Assembly: GCA_947650365.1 (NCBI GenBank)
Contig: OX393549.1
Coordinates: 36,079,335-36,143,334 of the forward strand
Direction of reading: 5' to 3'
DNA: 64,000 nucleotides
Origin: Chamaelirium japonicum
Taxonomy: Eukaryota; Streptophyta; Magnoliopsida; Liliales; Melanthiaceae
Positions 23,161-34,015 of the stretch are shown here, piece after piece. Under the pieces are notes generated by a model that saw only the letters and a list, made by a program, of their open reading frames with translations, ran no database searches and was not told the DNA's origin. Within the stretch, counting starts at the first letter, position 1. Every line of letters begins with the position of its first letter. A program made the position numbers and the translations under genes.

Positions 23161-25200
23161 ATGTCCTTCATTATCTTCATTAGCATTGTAACAAAGAGCA
23201 TGTTTTAGAGTGAATATGTGAATCTTGAATTAAGTTGGGATCCTCTCATGGAGATACTATCTGTGGCAGAGGACTGAGAAAGGAGATTTTGACTTGATAG
23301 TTGACATATTAAGCTTCGCTAAAAAAACATGTTTAATTCCGGGAAGAGGACAAAGCATTCTCTATTTGAAGCAAGCAAAAGTGAGGAAAAACAAACATTT
23401 GTTTATTTCCTTTCTTTCCAAGAATCTAAGGGTATGATGTTTGGCATCTCTAAACCATGGGTTGGGTCCAATTGCATTTAAATGGAGTTTCCCTAAGGAA
23501 AGTTAGGACCCCAAAAGTGTTGATGGATTCAAGATCCAAAGAAGTATATTATGAGAACTAGGAAGAAATGAATCAAATGATGTCTATTGTCATACACTCT
23601 TGTCGGTTAAGGCAGTTATGATCCGTAGCACAAAAGAACGTAAGAAGGTTAAGTGGAGCCCATTTGATTTGGATTTGGGGGCCAAAACATAAATCTCTCT
23701 CTTGATTTGTTTTTGGGTTAGCGAGAGGGCTTTTTGGTCTACCTTGGTGCATATGAGTCTCAATAGAGTCAATAGGTACAAACATCCACTTGACCAGCAC
23801 TGAGTTGTGGTTAAGTCGCACACAAGTGAACCTTGGTCTGCACTTGGACTAATACTCGGTCTAGTGCAGAGTGTGCCGACAAAGCTCTGATTGGCCCTTA
23901 TCTCATAGTATGCTTGGCGGAAGATTTTGAAATTTATTTGGGCAAAATTTGTCATATAGGGGATTCAAACGTGACCTCTACTAGCATGGCTAGCAAGCCC
24001 AAGAACACTATGGTTAATTTTTTATTTGTGGGTAAAAGCATATGCAAATACAATGCCTATGTTATTATTTTAAAACATTTTTTTCGAGAAAACATTAGAA
24101 ATATAGCCATCTTATTGTATTGCAAACAAGAACTAGTTCTATTGTAACTGTGTCCTTCACACCATCAATCTTACAAGATAACGTAGTTGGAAGTGCGGGA
24201 TGAAGATCATTGTCTTCCTTGTGATAGAACCTTGGATCCACCATGGATGCCCTGATAAACTCTGGAATTCACTAGGTGCTCTTGGTATCCACCAAGAAGA
24301 TATTTCTGTAAGGAACTTAATCGAATTTGTTAAAAAAATACAGGCCATAAGATTCCTTAAATAAAAAAAAGATTCAAATGTTGTGTAACTGGGAAGTAGA
24401 ATTAAAAAAAAAACTCCAGCCAACCTTATCGAGAAGGATTAAGGAGGACTCTCGGTCAAAAGAGGAAATCTTGACATTGAAATCTAGCTACTAGTGTCCC
24501 TATAAGATAGGTATTTGGGGCTCGTCACAGTCCCTGAACAGATTTGGCGGTGAAATCGCGCCTTGTGATGACACATGGCTGGTGGCCGGTTCCGGATGCA
24601 GAAACAGTCTGGCGAGGAAACAAGAGCTTTTGTCAGAGGTACAACCAACAAATCTCGCATTGAGATTTTTGCTAGCAGGTGCGAGACAAAACCAGCAACT
24701 GTGAGACATACAAGGGCCGGGTTTGCCACATCATAAGAGGTAGCCCATCTTCATCACCCTTTTCATATCATGCCTCACAGCTTTATTGTGAAGAAAGGAG
24801 TACATTCATCTCTTTCACCATGAAGTGCTTGAAATTTGATTTTATAGAATATTATCTCATTCAATCTGTATCATAATAATCAAAATGAACTTAAATATTA
24901 ACATGAATGCCTGCATCTCATACAATAATACTTCCTTTTAAATAGATGATTATTTAACTAGATTAGTTGGATCAATGTTGGTTACCAACTTCAACCAAAT
25001 AGCATATTTAATTAGACCAACCCCCTTGGTCCCCCTAGCTAGTTTGGTCTAAGCATGGGTTGAGTTTTAAACATTGGAATAAGATGCTGAATCAGTTCAA
25101 CTTGGCCTAAAATTGGCCTCTTGTCACTAAATTATACGAAAAAAATCACAATTTCACAAGTCTCTATTAACAAGCATGGCATGGAAACACCATGGCACAC
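23161..25200. other. Intergenic, no gene recognised
   Basis: About 2 kb of AT-rich sequence. Small open frames exist on both strands (for example 23590-23955 minus), but none has a motif, domain-like composition or splice context that I can support. Confidence 0.35.
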
Positions 25201-25207
25201 CTATGAT

Positions 25208-25380
25208 TTTCTCCTAGTCATCGTGCTCGTCCTCATCGTCATCCTCATCCTCATCGTCATCCTCATCTTCGTCATCGTCCTCATCCTCGTCCTCGTCCTC
25301 ATCTTCGTGTTCTTCATCATCCTCTTCATCATCCTCATCATCATCCTCGTCATCGTCCTCATCTTCATGATCCTTACGGG
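25208..25380. repeat. Imperfect trinucleotide (ATC/GTC/TTC) repeat
   Basis: A long pyrimidine-rich run of TCC, TCG, TCA and TTC triplets. On the minus strand it reads as an uninterrupted Asp/Glu tract preceded by NKISSIEGFVGKARKDH, with an acceptor-like TTCTTGCAG just before (about 25422-25430). It could be an exon relic of an acidic-tail protein or simply a microsatellite. No further exons recognised. Confidence 0.6.
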
Positions 25381-25921
25381 CCTTACCTACGAAGCCTTCA
25401 ATGCTAGAAATTTTGTTCTGCAAGAATGGATGCGATCACATAATTTGATAATCACCAATCAGGACAATAAATGCTATGAGAAGTTACTACCTCGGAAAGC
25501 TTAGAAGGAGAGCTGTCATAAGCAGCACAACTCCTACTAATCCTAATAAACCCTGAATCAAATATAGAAGCTATTAAGATACTGCTTGAAGAAGCTCTCT
25601 TCAAACGAACCATTGTGCAAAAACTTAGATTAGTTTCTCATTTAGCTCTTCACTTGAAACTCCGTTTCCTCAAGAAATCAATCCAATGAGATGTCAGTGG
25701 GTATATCTTTGATAGAAAGTTAAGGCCTTAGATCATTTGGAAATGTACTGAATAACTCTATCGGTCACAAGATAAATGATGCTATTGAACAAGTATCTAA
25801 GAGTACCTGAGAATACTGGCCATTTGATAAAGAGAGATGGAACATCCCATGGTCTCCATTGCACCTGTCAAGCCAAAAAGTCCATTTCAATGGCAAGAAG
25901 AGAAGCAATCCTAACTACCAA
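25381..25921. other. No feature recognised
   Basis: AT-rich intergenic sequence between the triplet repeat and a Mutator-like miniature element. Confidence 0.3.
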
Positions 25922-25930
25922 TTAAAGTTA

Positions 25931-26168
25931 GGGTAAATTTCACTTTGCACCCCTGAAGTTTAGGTCAGATACATTTAACCCCCGTATAGTTAAAAAACTA
26001 CAATTTGCCCCCCTTCAATTCAGTTTTTATGAGATAAAAATTACCAAATGAGGAAATTTAGTAGTTAACAAAAGGGGGTATTCAGGGAGCGATTTGGAAC
26101 AAAATAAACTACAGGGGGGTTAAGTATTTTTGAGCTAAACTCCAGGGGGTGTAAGGTGTAATTTACCC
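25931..26168. mobile_element. Mutator-like miniature element, 238 bp
   Basis: A perfect 9-bp target duplication TTAAAGTTA (25922-25930 and 26169-26177), the Mutator signature. Ends GGGTAAATTTCAC and GTGTAATTTACCC form long imperfect inverted repeats (CACCCCTGAAGTTTAG against CTAAACTCCAGGGGGTG). No coding frame. Confidence 0.88.
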
Positions 26169-26438
26169 TTAAAGTTATTTACTTATGCCCTTTTGTATTA
26201 GGATTAATTTTTGAATTTGGATCATTGTCGTAAATAACTTGACATTAGGATACATGGAGTAAACACATGAAGTACCAAAATGGTCACCCAGTCTAATGTG
26301 TCCATATCCCCCACATAAAACAAATTTTGAAAAAGGCAATATTAAATCTGAAAAATATTGGGTTCTTAATTTTTTTAGGGACTAAAGGTATCTTAAATTA
26401 AAACTTAATCCTCATTTGAGATTAGGATCCGTTTGATC

Positions 26439-26695
26439 ACTATAACGTTTCTAGAAACTTTTCTCCACCGTGAACATGTTCAGAATTTTGAGCAATACTA
26501 TTCATCCCGAAGATTTTCCCGATTCCGCTCAGCCTGATTGACGTGGCAGAGTATGATTGGTGGTGTTAGAGATTTAAATGTCGCTAGTGAGATTCAACCA
26601 CCACTCGCATGCTGCTACGTCAATCGGGCTGACTAGAATCGGGAAAACCTTCAGGCTGAATAGCATTTTTCTAGAATTTTATAGCACCCATCTCT
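26439..26695. mobile_element. Foldback miniature element
   Basis: The arms at about 26490-26548 and 26610-26670 are inverted copies (TTTTCCCGATTC and CAGCCTGATTGACGT on the left, matching GAATCGGGAAAA and ACGTCAATCGGGCTG on the right). They can fold into a hairpin of about 250 bp. Target duplication not clear. Confidence 0.65.
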
Positions 26696-26699
26696 CGGT

Positions 26700-27410
26700 T
26701 GCCTACTAAGATTTTTTTTACTGCAAGAGTAGACCTGGTTAGACATTGCAGTTAAAATGCATTGTGCACCATCGGAAGTGAGATTCCGAACTGGCCATCG
26801 TGATCCACACGTTCAAATATATGCGAACTGAATGTAAAATAATTCTGAGGCCTCTTAGACATGTATTAACTGGTTCCAACATGAATCATTTGTCTTTAAA
26901 TGAAAGCCGAGAACAAAAACAATACTTTTGGTTCACTTGTGTTCCAAAGTGTGTAGACGATGAATGGTGTGAATCATTGATTTGGATTGTTGGACTACAG
27001 ACTTAATTGTCGAACCCTAAATTTAAAACCCTAATATTTAAGCGGAATTTCAAGCCGCACTTCTAGGCTGCGAGGGGATCTCCGAAGTTCGAATATGGAA
27101 ATGCTAACCAAGGAGATAAGCTAGACATGCACAGATTGAATATGAAATGACATAGCGGATTCAGAAATTCAATCCCAAAATTTTCCGACCTGTTTTTGTG
27201 TATGCGTATGGATCCTAGTAATTCGTTCGTGTATAGATTCGGGCAGAAATAGGCTAGAAACCCGAATCCTGCGAGTTGCCACCCTTAATCTTTTTGCGAG
27301 ATGGATCGGAAGCAATCTCTCACAATTTAGGTTACAAATAAAAAAAAAGGTTACATACAGATAGTGTGCTAGTTCTTAGAACATCCAATTCAGTCTGACC
27401 CAAAGAGGAA
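26700..27410. other. Intergenic, no gene recognised
   Basis: Mixed AT-rich sequence. GAGTTGCCACCCTTA at about 27276-27290 looks like one end of a hAT-like element, but I could not find its partner end. Confidence 0.3.
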
Positions 27411-27413
27411 AGC

Positions 27414-27719
27414 TTACTTGTTCGAGTGCAGACAAGCCCCCGAAGCAAAAGTAGTCAGCACAGCCCCTCGTCTTCCCCTGCTGGCCGCTACCATGGGTAA
27501 TGAAGCCCTGGTCGACTTCGGACTCCATTGAGGGGATGCTCTGACCTCCCACCATTGCACAGCTGGTGAGAGCGAGAGGACCCCCTCCTTGTCCTCTTGA
27601 AGGGAAGACGTACGCTTGGAAACCTCCGACCTCGTCTTCATTGGCAGAACCTGTCGGTGGTTGCTGCTGGCGGCCAGGATTGCACGCGACTCCATCAGGC
27701 CACCCACCCTTTTCGTCAT
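27414..27719 (-). CDS. Unidentified open frame, 101 codons
   Basis: Not recognised. The local GC content is well above its surroundings, and the minus strand is open from ATG at 27719 with a Ser/Arg-rich product (begins MTKRVGGLMESRAILAASSN). A CACGTG G-box lies about 85 bp upstream at 27806-27811. The frame ends at a CAAGTAAGC string that is both the stop and a possible splice donor, so this could be the first exon of a longer gene. No downstream exon found. Chance ORF is the main alternative. Confidence 0.2.
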   Translation of the reverse strand: MTKRVGGLMESRAILAASSNHRQVLPMKTRSEVSKRTSSLQEDKEGVLSLSPAVQWWEVRASPQWSPKSTRASLPMVAASRGRRGAVLTTFASGACLHSNK

Positions 27720-27939
27720 CGCTCCACGATCATAATTCCCGTGGGTTTGGGGACCGGAATCCGAAGGATCGAAGCTGGAATTCTATGCAATTATAACGAA
27801 CTCCCACGTGATGAAGGGGTGTGTCGAAGCCTCTGCACATCGAGGGGCGGCAAACCGGGACGAGATTTTGTGCAATGTGGCTCAGCAGGGACTGCAGAGC
27901 TTGCCATGAATTTCAGACACCCTGTTTCTTAGAAACTTC

Positions 27940-28895
27940 CTTCACCCTGTAGTTTCTGTGGATTCAATCATCGTACTTTCTGTGGATTCAATCATCGTAC
28001 GGTCTCTATTGTCGAGAAATTATTTTTATGATGATAACATGAGGGAGGAATTATTTGCCATGTTTTTTTTTAATATTTTTATGATGATCTCTACAAAGGA
28101 CCAGATTGACAGGCCTAATTATCGTACAAGGGAAAGGGGACTTTGTAGGTGTCGTGGAGCTTGTACAACCCGTCATGGAGTGTATTTCACCTAGCCTGTC
28201 GTCCTCGATTGGATTGTGTGTTGCATCTGAATCACCATTATACAAACCTGAATCATGCATGATCAACATAACCATGCGATTTAGCTCGCATCCTAGTGGC
28301 CAGTGGCAAAGCACCCGCAGGCTCCCTCCCATATTTGTGGCGGGTTTATCTCGTCTTTGTGACGGGCTTATCTATCGCCCATGATTCAAAACTACTCAAA
28401 ATTTTGCAAAATATTTCTATTTTTGCAACCCTCGAAACGAAATGTTGTGTACAGAGATTTTTTCAAAGTTTATCGAAATTTCTAACCCCTAATCTCTTAA
28501 AACATGAACTCTAAACATTATTTCAAAAAATTGTTTTGGGATGTGTGATCTTCCATCCAATACCAGCATAGGGGGGATCAATTCCATGAAAAATGCATCC
28601 AATCGTTCGTTCGAAGAGATCGAAGTGTATTGCTCCAAAGGTTTTGAATATTGTAAATCTTAGATTCGTTTTAATTAATTTGTTTCTAGTTGTTTAATTG
28701 ATAATATAGTGGTGTATGAATATTAATTCTATCAAGATTTGATATTCTTACACCGGATCTGGAGATAAATCACTGAATTTATCAAATATACATTTTGTAA
28801 ATTTGGAGGTTCTTGGAAAAAAAAATAAGCCTTAATAATGATGAAATAATTCAAAATTTGGATATGCTGTAGACCTTAGACCATTATGTATCTGT
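27940..28895. other. Intergenic, no gene recognised
   Basis: AT-rich sequence with a near-direct duplication of GTGGATTCAATCATCGTAC at about 27959-27998. Nothing else supportable. Confidence 0.3.
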
Positions 28896-28896
28896 A

Positions 28897-28898
<2 letters not shown>

Positions 28899-28933
<35 letters not shown>

Positions 28934-28950
28934 TATATATATATATATAT
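28899..28950. repeat. (AT)n microsatellite
   Basis: About 26 AT dinucleotides with one AG interruption, followed by a GATATCGATATC-rich stretch. Confidence 0.95.
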
Positions 28951-28983
28951 GGTTCTCGATATCGATATGATATCGATATCGAT

Positions 28984-29173
28984 AATGATTTTATTCCAAC
29001 CTCCTTAAACAGGTTGTAGCATTCCCCCCTCTCATTGGTCCATTTCAAGGGCATATATATCATTTCATGCTATTCATCACGGTGAAATGACCAAAAGCCC
29101 TTGAAATGAAACAATGAGATCTAAGAGAGAGGAATGCTCAAGCCCCTTTATGGAGGTTGGAACAAAATCGTTC
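28984..29173. mobile_element. Foldback miniature element, about 190 bp
   Basis: The left arm ATGATTTTATTCCAACCTCC is complemented by the right arm GGAGGTTGGAACAAAATCGT. The complementarity extends about 75 bp inward (GCATTCC..CTCTC, CATTTCAAGGGC). Nearly the whole element is hairpin. Confidence 0.75.
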
Positions 29174-29179
29174 TCCTCG

Positions 29180-29625
29180 ATATCTCTAGATAGTGTAAAA
29201 ATATGATTTAAGTATTCCAAAGTAAAAAAAAGTATGTATCTATACTTGATTTATTATTCTAATTAGTTTTGTTAAAAGATTCAACCATCTATGAGATATT
29301 TCTATCATTTCTACAAAATTATAATATTTTCATATTATGCAGTATGAAAATATTGAGAAAACATTGGTCAATATCGAATTTTCGAACATTGCCTTGCCTT
29401 TATGCCAGATTTATTTAAGCTCCTCTGTGGTAAATTACTGGTAAAAAGTAAGATTCAAACTATTTTTTTTGTCGTGTGCTCCAAAGCATTAACAACCGAT
29501 TTATGGACCGTGACAACCCTTTTTTTAAAAAAGACAGCTAGCTTTTCACCATTGCTTTTTATTTACTTTAGCCTGACATTCTTAAATGTGATACTTTGAG
29601 AGGTGAAGCCCTTGTTTTATTTTTT
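29180..29625. other. No feature recognised
   Basis: AT-rich sequence without motif or coding frame. Confidence 0.3.
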
Positions 29626-29887
29626 GGGTAAATACAATTTGCCACCCCCCCCCCCCCCGGTTGTTAATCGCAAAAACACCTAACCCCCCAATAATTAAAA
29701 ATATACATTTTGCCCCTTTCAATTCAGTTTTGATCAGATAGAGTTGACCAAATAAGGAAACTAAGTAGTTGACAAAAGGGGTACTGTGCTAACATTTTAA
29801 ACTTTAGGGAGCGATTTGGAACAAAATAAGCTTCAGGGGGTCAAGTGTTTTTGCGCTATACTTCAAAGGGCACATTTAAATTAACCC
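29626..29887. mobile_element. Mutator-like miniature element, 262 bp
   Basis: Same family as 25931-26168: starts GGGTAAATACAATTTGCCAC and ends AAATTAACCC, with shared interior blocks (TTTTGCCCC TTTCAATTCAG; GGAGCGATTTGGAACAAAAT). The putative 9-bp duplication falls in T-rich sequence (TTATTTTTT and TTTTTTTTT) and is not diagnostic. A C run of about 16 lies near its left end. Confidence 0.75.
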
Positions 29888-29916
29888 TTTTTTTTTTTTT
29901 TTGGTGTGTGGGGGGG

Positions 29917-30408
29917 TAGGGGTGGCAATGGGTCGGGTCGGGTCGGGTTGAGACATATGTATAAGGGCAAAACACCCAACCCGAACCCGACCCGTTTAAT
30001 AAATGGGTCAAAAACTTAAACCCAAACCCGACCCGCCTAATAAACGGGTTGACCCAACCCGACCCGTTTACTAAACGGGTCAGGTCGTGTCGGGTCGGGT
30101 TGGCTCGGGTTGGGTCAACAGAACCCATGTAAACCTATCTGGTTGGGTCAAGACAAGTCAGATTGGGCCGGGTTTGACCGGGTTGGGTGGAGTTGGTTCG
30201 GGTTGGCTCGGGTCGGGTCGGGTTGACACGACCCATTTGTTAAACGGGTCAAGTCGGGTCAATCGGGTTATAAGTACAAACATGAACCCGGCCGATTAAA
30301 TAAACGGGTCAATCGGGTCGACCCGTTTATGACCCGAACCCGTTTAGGCCAAACCCAAACCCGCTAACTTCTGGTCGGGTTCGCAGGTCGGGTCAAGAAT
30401 TGCCACCC

Positions 30409-30411
<3 letters not shown>
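29917..30411. mobile_element. hAT-like non-autonomous element, 495 bp
   Basis: Perfect 13-bp terminal inverted repeats TAGGGGTGGCAAT. The interior is almost entirely GGGTCGGGTT/AACCCGACCC subterminal motifs. It seems to have landed in a GT microsatellite: GTGTG precedes it and (GT)n follows, so the 8-bp duplication is probably GT repeats blurred by later slippage. Confidence 0.85.
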
Positions 30412-30449
<38 letters not shown>

Positions 30450-30475
30450 TGGGGGGGGGGGGGGGGGGGGGGGGG
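30412..30475. repeat. (GT)n and poly-G run
   Basis: About 18 GT units followed by some 25 consecutive G residues; a difficult stretch for sequencing. Confidence 0.9.
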
Positions 30476-30545
30476 ATAATGGGGCTAAAGTTCTTGGAGC
30501 ATATCTTTTAGCTGAACGATAGTCAACAATTGTCTTTAATGTAAG

Positions 30546-31753
30546 GTCTCCCAAAATGCACGCTTTCCAGCCAGTCCTCTAACCGTCTTGTTGGTTTTTC
30601 AACTTATTCAAATGATCAAAATTCAATTCTATTACCCATCGGACCAAACCAAACCAAACCAACAATGGTTTGGTAGGTGTAACAATTGATCGAATTGATA
30701 CCCTTGCTACAGTGATTACTGTAGTGGTTATAGTGAAAACAATCTAGCAAGAGTATCAATTTGGGTTGGTAAGAGTAACAATTGGCCAAATTGATACTTT
30801 TGCTACAATGATTCTCAGTAGCAGCTGCCATAGTTAGACCTGCCAATCGGGCCGGGTCGGGTCGGGCCAAGCCTTGCTCGAACTCAGCCCGTATATGAAT
30901 CGGCTTTTTCAAGCCCGAATTCAGCTCAAAATTTTTTCACTTTATTCAACCCAAACTCAGCCCAATTTGTTTTTCGGGCTTCGGGCCGAGTTCGGGTCAG
31001 CCCAATTAAGATTTGCAGTGAATCAAAATGCAAAAAAAAAAATGGACATCTAGTACTACAAGTATAGATGTAACAAAAGATTGAGAATCTAGGATGGAGC
31101 CATGGAGGGCGTCCAGCTTCGATTGGTTAGGGGCTTTAGTGCAAAAAAGAGATTTTTTTTTTTTTGTTTTGAAGGAAGTGAAACAGAAGATTGGGAATCT
31201 GGGATAGTATTAGTGGGATTCCCAAATTGGAAAATGGTATATTGACCATTGAATTAGTGCTGGCTGTCAGTTAACTATGGAAAGAAGATGTTGGAGGGTC
31301 GGAGCGACTCTTGGTTAATCAATATGCTTGGGTAGCACTGACTGTACAGGAGATTCAATGCTTCATGGGTTTTTAAATTGAATATATAAGCATTTAGGTT
31401 CGGGCTGAATATGGGCTGGGCAGAACTTGGACCGAACCCGGCCCGAATTAATTTTCGGGTATAAAATTATGTCCAAACTCGGCCCAACCCAAACTCATTT
31501 AAAGCTCAGCCCAAATTTTTTCGGGTCGAACGGGTGGGTATCGGACTAGCCCGACCCAATTGACAATCCTAGCTATAGTGCATTGTGTCAACCAATCAAA
31601 TTGTTATTATTTTACCGACGGATTATTACTCTTTTTATGGACAAATTGTTACTCTTACTAGATGGGTAATGGAATGGCATTTTGATTATTTAAAAGGGTT
31701 GAAAAGTCAACAATGGTTGAGGGACTTGCTGTAAAATATGCATTTCAGGAGGG
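30546..31753. mobile_element. Long-inverted-repeat element split by a hAT-like insertion
   Basis: The left arm (30546-30640) and right arm (31661-31753) are imperfect inverted copies about 95 bp long: for example AATGCACGCTTTCCAGC on the left against the complement of GCTGTAAAATATGCATT on the right, and the shared inner edge TTACCCATC/GATGGGTAA. The hAT-like element 30835-31571 sits inside it. Similarity may extend to about 30480 and 31800. Superfamily not determined. Confidence 0.6.
30835..31571. mobile_element. hAT-like non-autonomous element, 737 bp
   Basis: Near-perfect 8-bp duplication GCCATAGT (30827-30834) and GCTATAGT (31572-31579). Diverged ends TAGACCTGCCAATCGGG and CCCAATTGACAATCCTA. 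Subterminal GGGTCGGG/CCCGACCC and CAGCCC motifs; no transposase frame. Confidence 0.8.
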
Positions 31754-31799
31754 AACTGGTGCGAAACTAATTTTTTAAGATTCTTTAGCTTATATTTTC

Positions 31800-32953
31800 T
31801 TAAAAGGATTTATAACTAACCAACCCCCCCCCCCCCCCCCCCCCACCCTTTTTTTTTTCTTCGTTCCAGAGCTAACCCTAGAGCCTACTTGTTCCATTAT
31901 TTTATCGATGTACTTTGTGGTACACTGCTTTACAAACCTACTTATCCAACTCGTTGAAAGCTTCTTTTTCTTCTTTATTTTTGTTACTGTTTTTTGAGAT
32001 TCAGTACCACTATGAGTTTCCTCCTCTTTTTTTATTTCAAATATTCTTCGTCAAAATCGAAATCTTGCTCAAATATATCTTATTCTTCAAAGGCTACTCT
32101 TTTTTGGCCTACGGACATGGTCTATTCTTTGTCATCTTGGATGGAACTTTTCTTCCATGAGGAGGCATCTATGTGGTTTGTGAAGCCCAAACATAAAGCA
32201 CATCAAACAAAATAAATCAGGCAAATCACTATGCGCAAACCCTGGAGTAAATACTGACACAAATAAAGGCTCAAACACTGGAGCAAAGACGAGGAAATAC
32301 AGGCGTATAAAATGTGCATAATTTAGACACGTTTATAAACGCTGAATCTTGAAAATCATAGCCTCATGGCAAGCACAACTATAAGAACTCAAAAAAGAAA
32401 AAAACCCCTTAATTGTAGGCTCTTAATCATGAAAATCATAGGTGCATAATACATGCGTATAACATGGGCATAATTTAGGCGGAAACATATGCACTGATTC
32501 TTGAAAATCACAGTCCCATGGTAAGCATAACTATATAGTTCAAACACACGAGAAAAAACAAGAAAAAAACCCTAAATTTCAGGCACTTAATCATGAAAAT
32601 CATAGGTTCATAATCAAGCAAAATACAAGGTGTCGAAATCAGTCAGAATACCCTAATTTATCCCCATAGTTCCTATTGCGCTGGCGCATAGTATCTTCAA
32701 AAACCTTAAATTTTAGCCTTAGTTTATACTATGCTGACTCATAGTATCGTTTATGTACACAAAAGCTCAAATTTTTCGATAAATATGGTGCATAATACTT
32801 CCAAACAAGGAAAACATTGCCAAAAATTTAGGGTTGAAGGTTTCACAATCGAAGACAATGAGGTATATAAAAAAATTGTAGGTAAAAATCATACTGGGGG
32901 TTTAGGAAGGACCACTGACAATGATAGTCGGCACCTAAGTTCCGCCTATGGTG
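31800..32953. other. Intergenic, no gene recognised
   Basis: A C run of about 21 at 31824-31844, T-rich stretches and no supportable gene. Part of the segment is an imperfect tandem repeat (separate entry). Confidence 0.35.
32300..32640. repeat. Imperfect tandem repeat, about 152-bp unit
   Basis: GCATAATTTAG blocks at 32316 and 32468, each followed by TTGAAAATCA, CATGG.AAGCA.AACTATA and AATCATGAAAATCATAGG. About two diverged units. Confidence 0.65.
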
Positions 32954-32961
32954 ATAGTGGC

Positions 32962-33508
32962 TAGGGCTGTGCAAAAACCGACCCGAACCGCCTAACCGAA
33001 CCGAAACCGACCAAAATTTAACCGAAATAACCGAACCGAACATCAAACCGAACCGAAAACAAACCGAACCGACAAAACCGATTAAATCGGTTTTGGTTTC
33101 GGTTCCCGGGTATGAAACACCGAACCGAAACCGAAAAAACCGACCCGACTTCTTAAATCATAAACACAACGGCCATAATACTTTTGTTTCAAGTAAGTGC
33201 AAGTACGAAGTAATTATGTTACATCTACAATGCTTCAAAAGAGTGAACGTCGGTTGATTTTGCTTTGAACTTTCATTTTAGCACTATGTAAGAACATAAC
33301 CATCCACTTATTTGTGATGAACTGACGATTAAGATTTAAGAGCCAAGGGTTCTAGCATAACTCATATTAACCGAAACCGAACCGAAAACCGATCACACCG
33401 AACCGACAAAAACCGACCATTTCGGTTTCGGTTTCGGTTTTGATTTTTCGAAAACCGAAAAAAAATAAAACCGACAAAACCGACCGACAAAACAGACGCT
33501 CACCCCTA
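32962..33508. mobile_element. hAT-like non-autonomous element, 547 bp
   Basis: Perfect 8-bp target duplication ATAGTGGC (32954-32961 and 33509-33516). Ends TAGGGCTGTGCAAAAACC and GACGCTCACCCCTA. Subterminal AACCGAACCG arrays on the left and right and TTTCGGTTTCGG tracts; no transposase frame. Confidence 0.88.
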
Positions 33509-34015
33509 ATAGTGGCACCCATTCGTCGTCGACGGGATGGAATGGGAGCGACGAGTGGGTAAAAAAAGGATGAAGGTAAATAGTTGCTCCATTGGGTACG
33601 ATTAAAGAAAAGTGTAAAAAGGTCATCAATTTTGCACGTGTAGGATAAAAAAAATAAGGCTTAACATGGATGGGATCAGTTTGACTAATATGTAGGAGTT
33701 GGGGGTCATTTTGCTAAATTTCTCAAAACAAAAAGGGTAAATTCATTGGCATCTCCTGGATTATCTGATAATTACACTAGCTGCCCCTCTTGTTTTTGAA
33801 ATTACACTGGCACCCCCTGTCAGGCCTGTCTCCTAAACAACGTTAACAGAGGATATAAACTCACGAATTTAATTACCCCCCTCTAAACAAATCAGTTAGA
33901 ATGTAAATTTACCTTTTTATCTTCAGATCTTTTACCATCATCTCTATTTTACTGAACTTTACCAAACATTTTTATTCTACCATAATTTGGAAAGCTTCCT
34001 TTTCGGTGATGGGAG

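Noticed and set aside
23930-23990. GGGGATTCAAACGTGACC, resembling a tRNA/SINE B box
   Set aside because: No A box at the proper distance and no cloverleaf could be drawn. The similar GGGTTGAACCC near 63570 fails for the same reason.
29917-30411. GGGTCGGGTT words as interstitial telomere repeats
   Set aside because: The unit is not TTTAGGG or a known plant telomere variant, and the segment has perfect inverted ends of a hAT-like element.
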